Part shown: piece after piece, positions 17,036 through 25,844 of the stretch
Layout of the letters: each line of letters opens with the position of its first letter
Numbering within the stretch: position 1 is the first letter of the stretch
Assembly: GCA_002408065.1 (NCBI GenBank)
Contig: DHQI01000068.1
Span: 30,712 to 61,415, forward strand
Direction of reading: 5' to 3'
Source of the DNA: Bacteroidales bacterium UBA5342
GTDB taxonomy: Bacteria; Bacteroidota; Bacteroidia; Bacteroidales; UBA5342
DNA length: 30,704 bases
Program-made: the position numbers and the translations under genes
Notes under the pieces: generated by a model
What the model was told of the DNA's origin: nothing
Databases searched by the model: none
What the model saw: only the letters and a program-made list of their open reading frames with translations

Positions 17036-20000
17036 CTAAAATTCAACCTGCGATTGCCTAATAACAACCGGCCCCAACAGTCCTGCTGGCAACAAGGTCT
17101 TATCACGACCATAAAAGTTGGTGATGGTAAAGGTAGAACGCTGCTTGAGTGGGGCAGGCTCATTGTTCAAAAACCAGTCTGGCATCACCTCTGCATTGCG
17201 GTCAAAACCCGTTTCGTTAGGGTATTGCTCATCCCCTATCAGGCGGTTGGTCCATTGGTTGGTCACTTCCACCTTGATGGTATTCTTGCCCTTTTTCAAG
17301 ACCTCTGTAACATCGACCTCAAAAGGAGACATCCACAACACCCCAAGGTCTTGGCCATTGATAATGACCCTGGCAGCTATGCTGACATCACCTAAATCCA
17401 AGGTCAGGCGTTGATTTTTGCCTTTTTGCTTTTTAGATATCTTAAATTCATTTTCATAAATGGCGGTGCCCGAATAGTATTTGATGCCTTCCACCGTATG
17501 CTGCGACCAATCCTGCAGCTCACTAAACTGATACGTTTTTTTCTCAGTTCGAAGGCTTGGAAAGGTCACTGTCCAGTCGTTGGCGAAAGCCAAAGCCATA
17601 GCAGTAGTCTCTTTTTCTTCCTGTATCGTATGCTTATCATTTAGAGTGTAAGAAGCATTCGCCATCTTCTCGGTATCGGTGATAGTCGCTACCCCTTTAG
17701 ACGATGATCTGAACACCACGAATACCGACTCCTCGCCTTCCAGGTCAATCCATACGCTGGTCTTGCCATTATCGTGAGCAAACTGTGCGGTTTTCACCAC
17801 TTCTCCCGTCATAGGGTTCCATAATTCAGGTATTTTACCTACCACATCAAACTGACATTCAAACAATTGCTTTATACTGTCAGGATTAAAGAAAAAGTAG
17901 ATATCCTTATCTGCATCGGCACGATGAATAAATGGGATGTCATTGCGCCCTGCAATGCTGAAATCGGCACTGATGTTTTCTTGAGCCATCATTTGCTCCC
18001 AAACAAAGCCAGCATAAACATTAGGTAAAGCAGTCAGTGAAGCCAGGGTTTGTGCAAACAAGGCTTTTTGCTCAGCGGTGTGCAGGTAGCCCGCTGCTTG
18101 CTGAGGCATCTCGCCTATCACAGGTACGCCCGACTGCGCTATTTCATATATACGCTGTAAGCTTTTCAAGCTGAGCTTCGCACTGTTTTTAAGCACCAAA
18201 GCTTTGTAGGTGGTACCTTCGGGCAGTACCATCGTCTTATCTTTAAGGCTGATACGATTGATCAGCACATCCGCGTTGCTACAATCGAAATTGGTACCAG
18301 CAGGAATAGCAGGTTCAAAATCCTTACGCAAATACACCGAATTAGGTGATCCGTCGCCAATAAACACCAAGAAATCGGATACCGGTACGCCTTGACGCAA
18401 GAGGTACTGTCCGCGCATCATATAGGTAAACCACGCAGGGCCAGCATTATCCCACCAGGGCTGCACACGGTCGAAATGAAAACCCCAACGCCCCATCGTC
18501 ATACCAGGTGCTACATTGGGGTTGGCTTGGTGGGTAAAACGGTGAAACATAAACTCGTTGATACCATACACCCACGCTAAATCGCCCGAAGTCTTGGCTA
18601 AGGCAGGATGCCCTTTCCAGTTAATCTGCGGATTAGAGGTAAAGGACTCGGCCGAAGTCACCTTTTTTCCATAAATATGCGAAGCAGACACGGCCGATTG
18701 CACCATCGTCATTTCGCGCCCCATCCAGAATTCGCCCATATTGATATCGGCTTTAGCGCCCACATCCAAATCGTTCACAGGGCCAAATCCGTATGGTTCT
18801 ATATAACTCTGAATGCCATCTTCTCGGCATAATTCGGCAAAATAGCCAAAGTAATTCTCAGTCATCAAGTCACAGTTAAACTGACGTACATCCCATAGCA
18901 CGGCATCAGATACTTCAGGACTCTCCACAAAACGGCCCGCATAAAGGGGCAAAAAGTCAATGATATCATAGCCATATTTACCCTTGAACAACTTCGCATA
19001 GTCATCGGTCCAGTTTTGCCCGCCCATCTCGTAACTGTCAATCTCAGAATACTGCATCGCATTAGGGGCTACTTCTTTGGTGTTCTCCACCACCTTTTTC
19101 ACAAAAGCATCGTAGTGGGTTTTCAAGGCAGGTCGGTTAAATTTATCGCACTCCAAGCCACGACCAGCATCCGAAGCAGGGTTGTTATAAGCCCCTGTAG
19201 AAGTGTAACCAAAACGTAAAATGGTCCAATTGCCCGCGGGCAAAGTCGTCTTCAAAGTGCCATCGGCTTGTAAATCCTGACTTAGGTCAAGCACTTGTTC
19301 GGGTTTTATAATCATATCCGCAGAGGGCTGACCGATAGGTGTCATCTTCACATCCTCGGTGCGTCCCATACTGATGCGTCCCATTACATTATGGATGCTT
19401 TGGGTGGCAGAGAGCTTTGCCTCCTGAAAAGACATCGTTTGGTTAAAAGTGATTTTAAAAAATTTTGCGGTGACGGGCTCAAAGCTATCATTGATAGTCC
19501 ATTCTCGCTTCCCTGTACGGACGGTATATAACTCACGCACATCAGTAAAGTCAACACCATTATCAGACACTTGCAAGGTGGCTATGGGGTCGCGCTGATT
19601 ACATACGATGAGTACCGAACGAATGGTTTTGGCTTCGGGATAGGCATACATAAGCCAAGGTAAGTCTTTCCCTTTCTTTGGAAGCACCTCGCGTCCCACC
19701 AATTGGTTATCTGTTAATATTTCGGACTTCAGTTGAGGACTTGAAGAGCTAATGACGGGCTGATTATTCAGATCATCCAATTCTGAAGGCAAACTGGGGT
19801 AAGCCAACACGGCCACATCCTTATAAAAATCGTAACGCATCGTGGGCAGTGGCAACTGCACTTGAATCTCCCCGCCTTGTACCTGCAGGTCGTTCCACAC
19901 CACCATCTTCATACTTTGTTCGGCTGTCATCCACGGACCACCGCTCGACGACCACCCATCACAGTTATGCACCCCAAAGCTCAAACCCAAACGCTCACAT

Positions 20001-20296
20001 TCGGCAGCAGCATGCTTTAGCATTTCGTGGTGTTCGGGACTGGCATATTTTATTTTTCCATCAGGAATTTTTTGATCGATATTGAATAAGAGGATTCCGC
20101 CGATTCCCACACGCTGCATCGCTTCCAGGTCTTTGGTGAGCCCTGCTTTGGTCATATTGCCATCTATGGCATGCATCCAGGTCCGTGGTTTAACGGAGGC
20201 TGGCGGATTAAGGAATTGTTTTTCTGAAATAGTTTCTTGTGCGAAACCAGAAAAACTCAATAAAGAAATAAAAAATAATAAGACTACTTTTTGCAT
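17036..20296 (-). CDS. GH106 alpha-L-rhamnosidase
   Basis: A 1086-aa inverting alpha-L-rhamnosidase of family 106. A signal peptide (1-19, SGFAQ) is followed by the family's typical start, NPPASVKPRTWMHAIDGNMT, and GIGGILLFNID, opening a TIM-barrel region. GVHNCDGWSSSGGPWM is a further family signature. Expected catalytic carboxylates are Glu423 in IDSYEMGGQNW (acid) and Glu550 in TSAESFTS (base), by comparison with the pattern known for Bacteroides thetaiotaomicron GH106. The C-terminal 140 residues form a GH2-like jelly-roll (RVIINGQDLGVLWMSPFEVD; VEVTNQWTNRLIGDEQYP). There is no T9SS tail, so periplasmic action is likely. Having both GH106 and GH78 implies either two rhamnose linkages or two successive trimming steps. 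Confidence 0.93.
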   Translation of the reverse strand: MQKVVLLFFISLLSFSGFAQETISEKQFLNPPASVKPRTWMHAIDGNMTKAGLTKDLEAMQRVGIGGILLFNIDQKIPDGKIKYASPEHHEMLKHAAAECERLGLSFGVHNCDGWSSSGGPWMTAEQSMKMVVWNDLQVQGGEIQVQLPLPTMRYDFYKDVAVLAYPSLPSELDDLNNQPVISSSSPQLKSEILTDNQLVGREVLPKKGKDLPWLMYAYPEAKTIRSVLIVCNQRDPIATLQVSDNGVDFTDVRELYTVRTGKREWTINDSFEPVTAKFFKITFNQTMSFQEAKLSATQSIHNVMGRISMGRTEDVKMTPIGQPSADMIIKPEQVLDLSQDLQADGTLKTTLPAGNWTILRFGYTSTGAYNNPASDAGRGLECDKFNRPALKTHYDAFVKKVVENTKEVAPNAMQYSEIDSYEMGGQNWTDDYAKLFKGKYGYDIIDFLPLYAGRFVESPEVSDAVLWDVRQFNCDLMTENYFGYFAELCREDGIQSYIEPYGFGPVNDLDVGAKADINMGEFWMGREMTMVQSAVSASHIYGKKVTSAESFTSNPQINWKGHPALAKTSGDLAWVYGINEFMFHRFTHQANPNVAPGMTMGRWGFHFDRVQPWWDNAGPAWFTYMMRGQYLLRQGVPVSDFLVFIGDGSPNSVYLRKDFEPAIPAGTNFDCSNADVLINRISLKDKTMVLPEGTTYKALVLKNSAKLSLKSLQRIYEIAQSGVPVIGEMPQQAAGYLHTAEQKALFAQTLASLTALPNVYAGFVWEQMMAQENISADFSIAGRNDIPFIHRADADKDIYFFFNPDSIKQLFECQFDVVGKIPELWNPMTGEVVKTAQFAHDNGKTSVWIDLEGEESVFVVFRSSSKGVATITDTEKMANASYTLNDKHTIQEEKETTAMALAFANDWTVTFPSLRTEKKTYQFSELQDWSQHTVEGIKYYSGTAIYENEFKISKKQKGKNQRLTLDLGDVSIAARVIINGQDLGVLWMSPFEVDVTEVLKKGKNTIKVEVTNQWTNRLIGDEQYPNETGFDRNAEVMPDWFLNNEPAPLKQRSTFTITNFYGRDKTLLPAGLLGPVVIRQSQVEF

Positions 20297-20421
20297 AATA
20301 GTGTTTTGTTAGCTTAGTTACTCAGAATATTATTTATCAGAACAAATTACATGGCCTATTAAAAAAATACACCTCAACATATGAAGGGATACAGCACGAC
20401 TAAAAAACACGCCTTCCGCTG

Positions 20422-20520
20422 CTAGTTTATCAATATTTGGGGTGTATCATCTCCAACTCTCCCTTGTTTGCAAGAGAATAAGCCAAGAACGATAAGCGAT
20501 AAAGAAAAAAATCTAAACAT
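20422..20520 (-). CDS. 32-codon lipoprotein stub between GH43 and GH106
   Basis: An ATG at 20520, only five bases past the GH43 stop, opens a frame of 32 codons ending in TAG. It starts MFRFFSLSLIVLGLFSCKQ, a textbook lipoprotein signal with lipobox LFSC (Cys17), followed by 15 residues ending DDTPQILIN. A short mature lipoprotein is possible. More likely it is the decapitated start of a larger lipoprotein gene: the closing PQILIN resembles the first strand of sulfatases (often PNILxI...DD), which would fit a sulfated substrate. That last step is inference from six residues. It was found by reading the gap directly. Confidence 0.45.
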   Translation of the reverse strand: MFRFFSLSLIVLGLFSCKQGRVGDDTPQILIN

Positions 20521-20525
20521 CGTGA

Positions 20526-21500
20526 TTATTGTTTTGGCGGCACAGAAACCCCCTCTTTCGTTTGGTGAATCATCTGGATAGTGCCGTCAGGATTATAATA
20601 AAGATATTCCACACACACCGATCGGCGCCATTTTTTATACTTAAACGCTTCCGAGTCAGCAGGAATATTTTTAATAGCTAAATCGGCATTGTGGTAAAAG
20701 AAATACCACTTCCCTTTGTACTCAACAATGGAATGATGGTTGGTACCACTATTCACCCGGTCAAGAATGGGGCCTTTAAACTCATATGGACCATACAGGT
20801 TATCCGACATCGCATACTGTATTTTTCCTCCACCTGAGTACGAAATATAATATCGCCCTTTGTGCTTATGCACCCACACCGCTTCAAAAAACTTATCACA
20901 ACCCTCAATCACTTGCGCTGAATCTTTAAACGACACCATATCATCGTTCAATTCCACAGCACATACATCATATTGCCCAAAGAAGAGATAGGATTTACCA
21001 TCATCATCGGTAAATACACAAGGATCGATAAGGTCACGCTTAGCAGAAACGCCAGGTGTCTCTCGCGAAATCATAGGACGATTCAAGGGGTCAATAAAAG
21101 GCCCCGTGGGCTTATCACTTACTGCTACACCAATGTAATCCTGATCGGTAGGATAGTAAAAATAATATTTATCATCACGATAGCCACAATCGGGCGCCCA
21201 AGCGTATTTTTCTGCCCAAGATAAGTCATTTAGCGAAAGCGCCACCCCGTGATCGGTCCAGTTGACCATATCGACGGTAGAAAACACATGCCAATCTTCC
21301 ATATCCCACCACGTGGCCGAGTCGCGATCGTGCGAGGGATAGACAAACAGGGTATCGTTAAAGACGCGCGCCGAGGGGTCAGCGGTGTAAAGGTGTGTAA
21401 AGATGGGATTTTGAGCATTAATGCTAAATCCCACACAAAAGAATACCAATAAAATCCAAATTAGTATGTTCCTACTCCTATCTATTGTTATCATCATCAT
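20526..21500 (-). CDS. GH43 glycosidase (beta-xylosidase / alpha-L-arabinofuranosidase type)
   Basis: A 324-aa single-domain five-bladed propeller hydrolase. Signal peptide about 1-30 (VGFSINAQ). The three expected acidic residues of the family are visible: Asp41 in YTADPSARV (base), Asp159 in LIDPCVFTDDDG (pKa modulator) and Glu206 in FFEAVWV (acid). Family motifs AWAPDCGYRDDKYYFYYP and TNHHSIVEYKGKWYFFYH are intact. Substrate choice between xylose and arabinofuranose cannot be read by eye; in a ulvan-type locus a beta-xylosidase would be expected. Three Met codons open the frame and the first two could be skipped. It lies 45 bases after the BNR_4 gene and is probably co-transcribed with it. 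Confidence 0.9.
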   Translation of the reverse strand: MMMITIDRSRNILIWILLVFFCVGFSINAQNPIFTHLYTADPSARVFNDTLFVYPSHDRDSATWWDMEDWHVFSTVDMVNWTDHGVALSLNDLSWAEKYAWAPDCGYRDDKYYFYYPTDQDYIGVAVSDKPTGPFIDPLNRPMISRETPGVSAKRDLIDPCVFTDDDGKSYLFFGQYDVCAVELNDDMVSFKDSAQVIEGCDKFFEAVWVHKHKGRYYISYSGGGKIQYAMSDNLYGPYEFKGPILDRVNSGTNHHSIVEYKGKWYFFYHNADLAIKNIPADSEAFKYKKWRRSVCVEYLYYNPDGTIQMIHQTKEGVSVPPKQ

Positions 21501-21545
21501 AAAATCTACCTCTCTGGCGCTAATTACACAGGAAAATCAAATAAG

Positions 21546-24296
21546 CTATTTTACTAAAGCTTTCTGAACTTCTTCTCCAACTTTAACGAGGTAGATACCT
21601 TGTGCTAAAGTGATATATTGCTCAGTCTCTTTTGCCATACCTTCATAGACCTTTTGCCCACTGATATTATACACCGCAATTGGACGACCGACTTTCATCA
21701 TTTCCAGCTTAATAGCTCCATCAAGTGTATAACACTTAAAGCTTACTGATAATCTTTCTTCCAAAGTTGCTACTTCTTCATTGTACAAGGCTGGAACAGA
21801 GTAGTTGTAAGCCACATCACGGTGTACCACAGCATAGTTGTATGGCATCGTAGCATCACTATGCACAGTACACTGTGAAATACCTACACTGTACTTAGCT
21901 AACACTTCCCAATCTCCTATACTATCTTGACCAAGTGTTCCATACGCTACCTGTGCTTGCATCTCTGGCGCTGCAGCCGAAAAGTTAGTCGTAGCCAGAA
22001 TAAGCGTCTCTACAATTCCTGTGGCTTCATCACTTCCTTCTACCCAACTAAGCGTATCACCATTAACTTCCACTTCTGCAGCTGCACTAGGCGCTGTAAG
22101 ATCAACGTCCTCATCAGGCGAAGTATAAAGCACTATATCGTCATAATAAATATCACAAGCACCACCATTAGCCTTATTACGTACACGAGGGAAACAGTTC
22201 AAGGTATCGCCTTGGGTATTTTGACGCGATGTCACCTTACGCTCAAAGACATCATTACTTGCGTGTCCTGTAAAAGAAGGTGTTGGTTTCCATTCCCCAA
22301 GTTTTGCTGTAGGAAAACTTTGTCCGTAACCATTATCAGATGTCGCTGTATAGGCTATCATATGAAAATAATGGTTGTTTGGTACAGCAATCTTATCTAC
22401 GATATTTTGGATATGATGCCCCGAAGTTCTATCCGAATAAGACATCTTAAGCACCTTAGCACCAGCACGCACATTTATACCATCGGTAATCTCTGGTACT
22501 ACGCCATAGTCATTGCCATCCGTTTCCCAATTGGCGATAGCCTCATCCTCAAAACTGATATAGATGGATGTTTGAGAAGCCAAACTGTTATCTTCAGGCG
22601 TATAAATAGTGATGCTTTCTTCTGTCTCAGCACCAGCTTCATCTTTGGCCACAAGGCTGAAAGCATACACCCGATCAGTCATATTTGTCAAGATAGGATG
22701 AGATGACCATTGGTAGGGTGCTTCTGTAAGCGTACCTAAATTGGTATTGCCAGACCAAAGAGAGACCTCGGTATAAGCACTTCCCACTTCTGCTTCTATG
22801 GTCAAGTTTGTGCCTTTAGCAATCTCCTGTCCGTCTGTCACATTTGCGAAAGCTAAAGTACGTGTAGTATCTGGAGGTAAAATACCCAGGTCATACATCT
22901 GGATGTAGATAGGACGCGCATCACCACTCGCCTTTTGCATCGCATATACAAACATTTTACCATCAGCTATCAACACATTATTGTGTTCTATCTTTATCCC
23001 TGTGGTTTCGGTATAAAGTTTCTCCCAGTCATTGGTTCCCCCCTCAGCCTTATATATCTCTACTCTATCATTATTCTTACTGACTAAGAAGACCTGATTA
23101 CCATCTACAGCTTCAAGACTTCCTCCCGGAAAATCCGTACTAATCGTAAAGGTAGAATCGCCCGCTTTTTTATAGGCGTGTACATTTTTACTTTTACCGT
23201 CTACCATACTTTTCACACCATTGGTAATAAAGTGAACCGCTTCTTTGTCCGTCACCGTGAAGTTGGCACCAGAACTAATTTTTATAGAATTGGCACCACC
23301 CTGTGTCACCACATCGCCAGGTTCGTAAAAGAAAATCTTTTCAGGTTTTACCAAGGGTAAAGAGAAAGCGTCTCCTTTGTAGTTATACCACTGAGTTTTT
23401 CCTTCGGGATCATCGGTATAAGCATAATGAAAGCCATTATTGTACACATATTTATCATCATTGTAGCTCATACGCTTAAGGAATCCCACACGGAGTTTTC
23501 CATTGATGTATTTCAGGTCACCGTATAAGCCCCAGTTGTAAGGATTCCCTTGGCTCTTAGCATTCAGCGTACTAAAGTTTGTAAAAGGCCCCCAAGCGCC
23601 ATCGCTATATTTGGCAAATTTGTACATCCCATTATTATTTCCTCCTTCTCTAAACCATACAAAAAGTTCATCATTGTTATTTAGAAAAAAGTTGGGGTAG
23701 GTAATATCAGAATAGTTATAGCTTGGGTTCAGATAGGTTTGACGCGGCTTAAACAAATCAAGTGTAAACTCCCCCACAGGAGCATTGGCAGCACCATTGA
23801 AAGACACACTATAGTTGAAATACGAATCTGGAAAATCAGCCTTGCTATACGAGTGCATATCGTAGAGCATGTGTACAGTACTATCGAGCGGACACACTGC
23901 TACGGCGATTGTATTGTGCGAATCTCCGATGTGTGGATACTTGTGCTGATAGCCAACGTGCGTATGTGGAAATTTCACAGTCTCTAAGGTCTGAGACGGA
24001 ATATGAAGACGCGAAAGCATCACATTTTTGTTTTCTTCACCTCCCAAATACCACGATAGAAATAAGAAATCACCATATTTCTTGATACAGTCGCCGTGCG
24101 GTGTGATACGACGGCCAAAGAAATATTCAAACCCTTCATTATCGATACTAAAATCACTCTTACGAGCCTCACCATCGAAATACAAACCACTATCGGTCAC
24201 TTTGATTTCAAATTCACGCTCGATCTGTGCCGAAGCTCCGGTAAACAAACAAAAGATTAAAACATAAATCAGGTACTTTGGGGTCAACTTTTTCAT
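21546..24296 (-). CDS. Secreted BNR_4 seven-bladed propeller lyase-like protein with T9SS tail
   Basis: A 916-aa exported protein, probably the initiating endo-lyase of the locus. The frame is open upstream to 24386, but I start at 24296 because MKKLTPKYLIYVLIFCLFTG there begins a normal signal peptide (cleavage ASA-Q). Residues about 25-460 form a BNR_4 propeller with characteristic blades: GDSHNTIAVAVCPLDSTVHM and DMHSY (paired histidines), ITYPNFFLNNNDELFVWFRE, and NNGFHYAYTDDPEGKTQWYN. BNR_4 propellers include ulvan lyases PL24/PL25 and rhamnose-glucuronate lyases PL27/PL42, which all cut Rha-GlcA linkages; His and Tyr/Arg residues in those blades serve catalysis. An Ig-like module (about 475-580), a jelly-roll-like region (about 585-745), an Fn3-like module (about 755-850) and a T9SS sorting domain (about 855-916) follow. 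The family call is firm, the exact linkage inferred. Confidence 0.82.
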   Translation of the reverse strand: MKKLTPKYLIYVLIFCLFTGASAQIEREFEIKVTDSGLYFDGEARKSDFSIDNEGFEYFFGRRITPHGDCIKKYGDFLFLSWYLGGEENKNVMLSRLHIPSQTLETVKFPHTHVGYQHKYPHIGDSHNTIAVAVCPLDSTVHMLYDMHSYSKADFPDSYFNYSVSFNGAANAPVGEFTLDLFKPRQTYLNPSYNYSDITYPNFFLNNNDELFVWFREGGNNNGMYKFAKYSDGAWGPFTNFSTLNAKSQGNPYNWGLYGDLKYINGKLRVGFLKRMSYNDDKYVYNNGFHYAYTDDPEGKTQWYNYKGDAFSLPLVKPEKIFFYEPGDVVTQGGANSIKISSGANFTVTDKEAVHFITNGVKSMVDGKSKNVHAYKKAGDSTFTISTDFPGGSLEAVDGNQVFLVSKNNDRVEIYKAEGGTNDWEKLYTETTGIKIEHNNVLIADGKMFVYAMQKASGDARPIYIQMYDLGILPPDTTRTLAFANVTDGQEIAKGTNLTIEAEVGSAYTEVSLWSGNTNLGTLTEAPYQWSSHPILTNMTDRVYAFSLVAKDEAGAETEESITIYTPEDNSLASQTSIYISFEDEAIANWETDGNDYGVVPEITDGINVRAGAKVLKMSYSDRTSGHHIQNIVDKIAVPNNHYFHMIAYTATSDNGYGQSFPTAKLGEWKPTPSFTGHASNDVFERKVTSRQNTQGDTLNCFPRVRNKANGGACDIYYDDIVLYTSPDEDVDLTAPSAAAEVEVNGDTLSWVEGSDEATGIVETLILATTNFSAAAPEMQAQVAYGTLGQDSIGDWEVLAKYSVGISQCTVHSDATMPYNYAVVHRDVAYNYSVPALYNEEVATLEERLSVSFKCYTLDGAIKLEMMKVGRPIAVYNISGQKVYEGMAKETEQYITLAQGIYLVKVGEEVQKALVK

Positions 24297-24462
24297 AATA
24301 ATTAATACGTTAATGGAAAAAAGGTATGATTTTGAATTATACTTTTGTAAAAAAAGAATAAAATAAGAGCATAGAATCATACTCATCTACCACATTTTAA
24401 CATTTCTGTATCAAATATGAAAACATAGACCACAATGAGGTTTATCTTCAATATTAAAAACA

Positions 24463-24489
24463 GCAATGGCGACCCTAAGCCGCCATTGC
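24463..24489 (-). terminator. Rho-independent terminator of the aldo/keto reductase gene
   Basis: GCAATGGCG (24463-24471) and CGCCATTGC (24481-24489) form a perfect 9-bp stem with a 9-base loop. On the minus strand the stem is followed by TGTTTTTAA. It lies 30 bases past the reductase stop at 24519, so it was that gene's terminator. Confidence 0.75.
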
Positions 24490-24518
24490 AATAATATTAT
24501 AATCGTTAAAAAAATGTC

Positions 24519-25580
24519 TCACACTCCCAAATCCCATCGCCTGAAATAAAGGCCTTGCTTTACAATGGGTAAAGTTTTAAATTCAATGGCTTTCATCTCA
24601 TCGTCACTGAGCGGAGTAAATTCTGAGGCAATTTTCACATCCTCTTCTATTTGAGCAACATTATCTACCCCTATTATAGTTGTACTTACCGGCAAGGTCA
24701 TATTGTATTCCAATGCTTCTTTTATGGTCACTGTACCAGGTAACTTGGTTGCCATCCGTGCTGGTTGATCTTCCAGTTTCGGGGAAATCCAACTCGACAG
24801 CATACGTCCTCAAGTAGCTACCTTCATCCCCACAATACCAATGCCTTGTTTCAGCACTTCCGGCAAAAGGTAATTTTTAAAACTCAAATAGTGAACATCT
24901 GCAGCATTTACGGCCATCAGAATTTGGTCGAAAGGAAAACGTTTGATAGCATCTAACAACACTAAGGGTTCGTAATGCCCTGTAATGCCAATATGCCTCA
25001 CCATACCTTCAGCTTTTGCTTTTTCCATCGCCTTAATAGCCCCATCTTTGGCAAAAATCTTCTCGAGTTGATCTTGATAACGCACATTATGCAATTGTCA
25101 GGTATCTAAATGGTCCGTTTGCAGATTGGTCAAACTCTCCTCCAGCAAACGCATTGATTCTTCATAAGACGTTCTGTGAGTCTTGCTGGATAGCCATACC
25201 TGACTTCTTCGCGTTTTCATTACCCTACCGATATTCAACTGACTGCGTCCACGGCCATAAGAAGCTGCTGTGTCAATATAATTCACCCCCAAATCCAATG
25301 CCCTGTGTATGATTTCTTCTGATTCTTTTTCGGTGCCTTCTTTTTCGATGGTGGCCTGACCTCCTAAGCTCAAAATGCCCACTTTGAAGCCTGTTTTGCC
25401 AAAGGAACGTGTGGGCATAGCATCGTAAGTATGAGGGTTGAAGGGGAGTTCGTCATTGCTCTTGGTCATGGGCTCTTCCCTTGGGGGTTCTTGCGCTAGA
25501 GCTTTTCCTACAGTAGCTCCGGCTACTGCCGTTAGACCAGTACCAATAAAGCTGCGTCGGTTAATCTTTGGAGTTTCCAT
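24519..25580 (-). pseudogene. Aldo/keto reductase interrupted by two in-frame TGA codons
   Basis: Read through, this is a full-length 353-codon NAD(P)H-dependent oxidoreductase with a twin-arginine signal (INRRSFIGTGL). The catalytic tetrad Asp103 (YIDTAASYG), Tyr108, Lys133 (SSKTH) and His164 (QLHNV) is intact. TGA replaces codon 161 (plus 25098-25100), between HLDT and QLHN, where relatives have Trp (LxxWQLH). TGA also replaces codon 257 (plus 24810-24812), between KVAT and GRM, where an Arg fits. One base change explains each (TGG to TGA; CGA to TGA). The frame is never shifted and everything else, including the end at YFRRWDLGV, is conserved. TGA ends other genes here (8849, 11044), so recoding is unlikely. 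This is a young pseudogene or a pair of sequence errors. A promoter-like TAAGTTTG lies upstream at 25662-25669. Confidence 0.85.
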
Positions 25581-25755
25581 ACCTATAGTTATTAATCCGA
25601 AACATTCACGGAATGATTAATCTTGGACTTATTTCCCTTGTGTGGATAAAATCAATAGATGCAAACTTAACACTATTTTGGACAAACGTCAGGTGGTATT
25701 TTTTTAAGCCCGTTCGGCATAGGCTGGCGACTATTACAAAAAAAAGGATAGCCTG

Positions 25756-25816
25756 TAGCATCCTGAAATAGGTTGACTAAATAATAATAGAAAAGTCAAC
25801 TTATATCAGGACGCTA
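25756..25816. repeat. Facing inverted repeats resembling collapsed IS ends
   Basis: The left arm 25756-25777 starts TAGCATCCTGAAATAGG and the right arm 25795-25816, read inversely, starts TAGCGTCCTGATATAAG; 19 of 22 bases agree. Only 17 AT-rich bases separate them. Arms of this length ending in TAGC look like insertion-sequence terminal repeats, so this may be an element that lost its interior, or a mini-element. As a transcript it would form a strong hairpin, lying past the stop of the hypothetical gene at 25845 and possibly ending its transcription, though no long T-tract follows. It marks the border between the carbohydrate locus and the accessory segment. Confidence 0.5.
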
Positions 25817-25844
25817 CACTAGGCCTTTCAGGCCATTTGAAGAC

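Noticed and set aside
21927..22706. 259-codon plus-strand frame inside the BNR_4 gene
   Set aside because: It is antisense to the recognised secreted protein, Cys/Arg/Ile-rich and without motifs.
24297..24386. Thirty-codon N-terminal extension of the BNR_4 protein
   Set aside because: The signal peptide begins at the internal Met (24296). The extension is AT-rich, hydrophobic and would bury the signal peptide.
24519..25580. TGA read as Trp or selenocysteine in the aldo/keto reductase
   Set aside because: Other genes in the window end in TGA (8849; 11044 with two TGA in a row), the second site is better explained as Arg, neither site is a Cys position, and no selenocysteine-type stem-loop was recognised.
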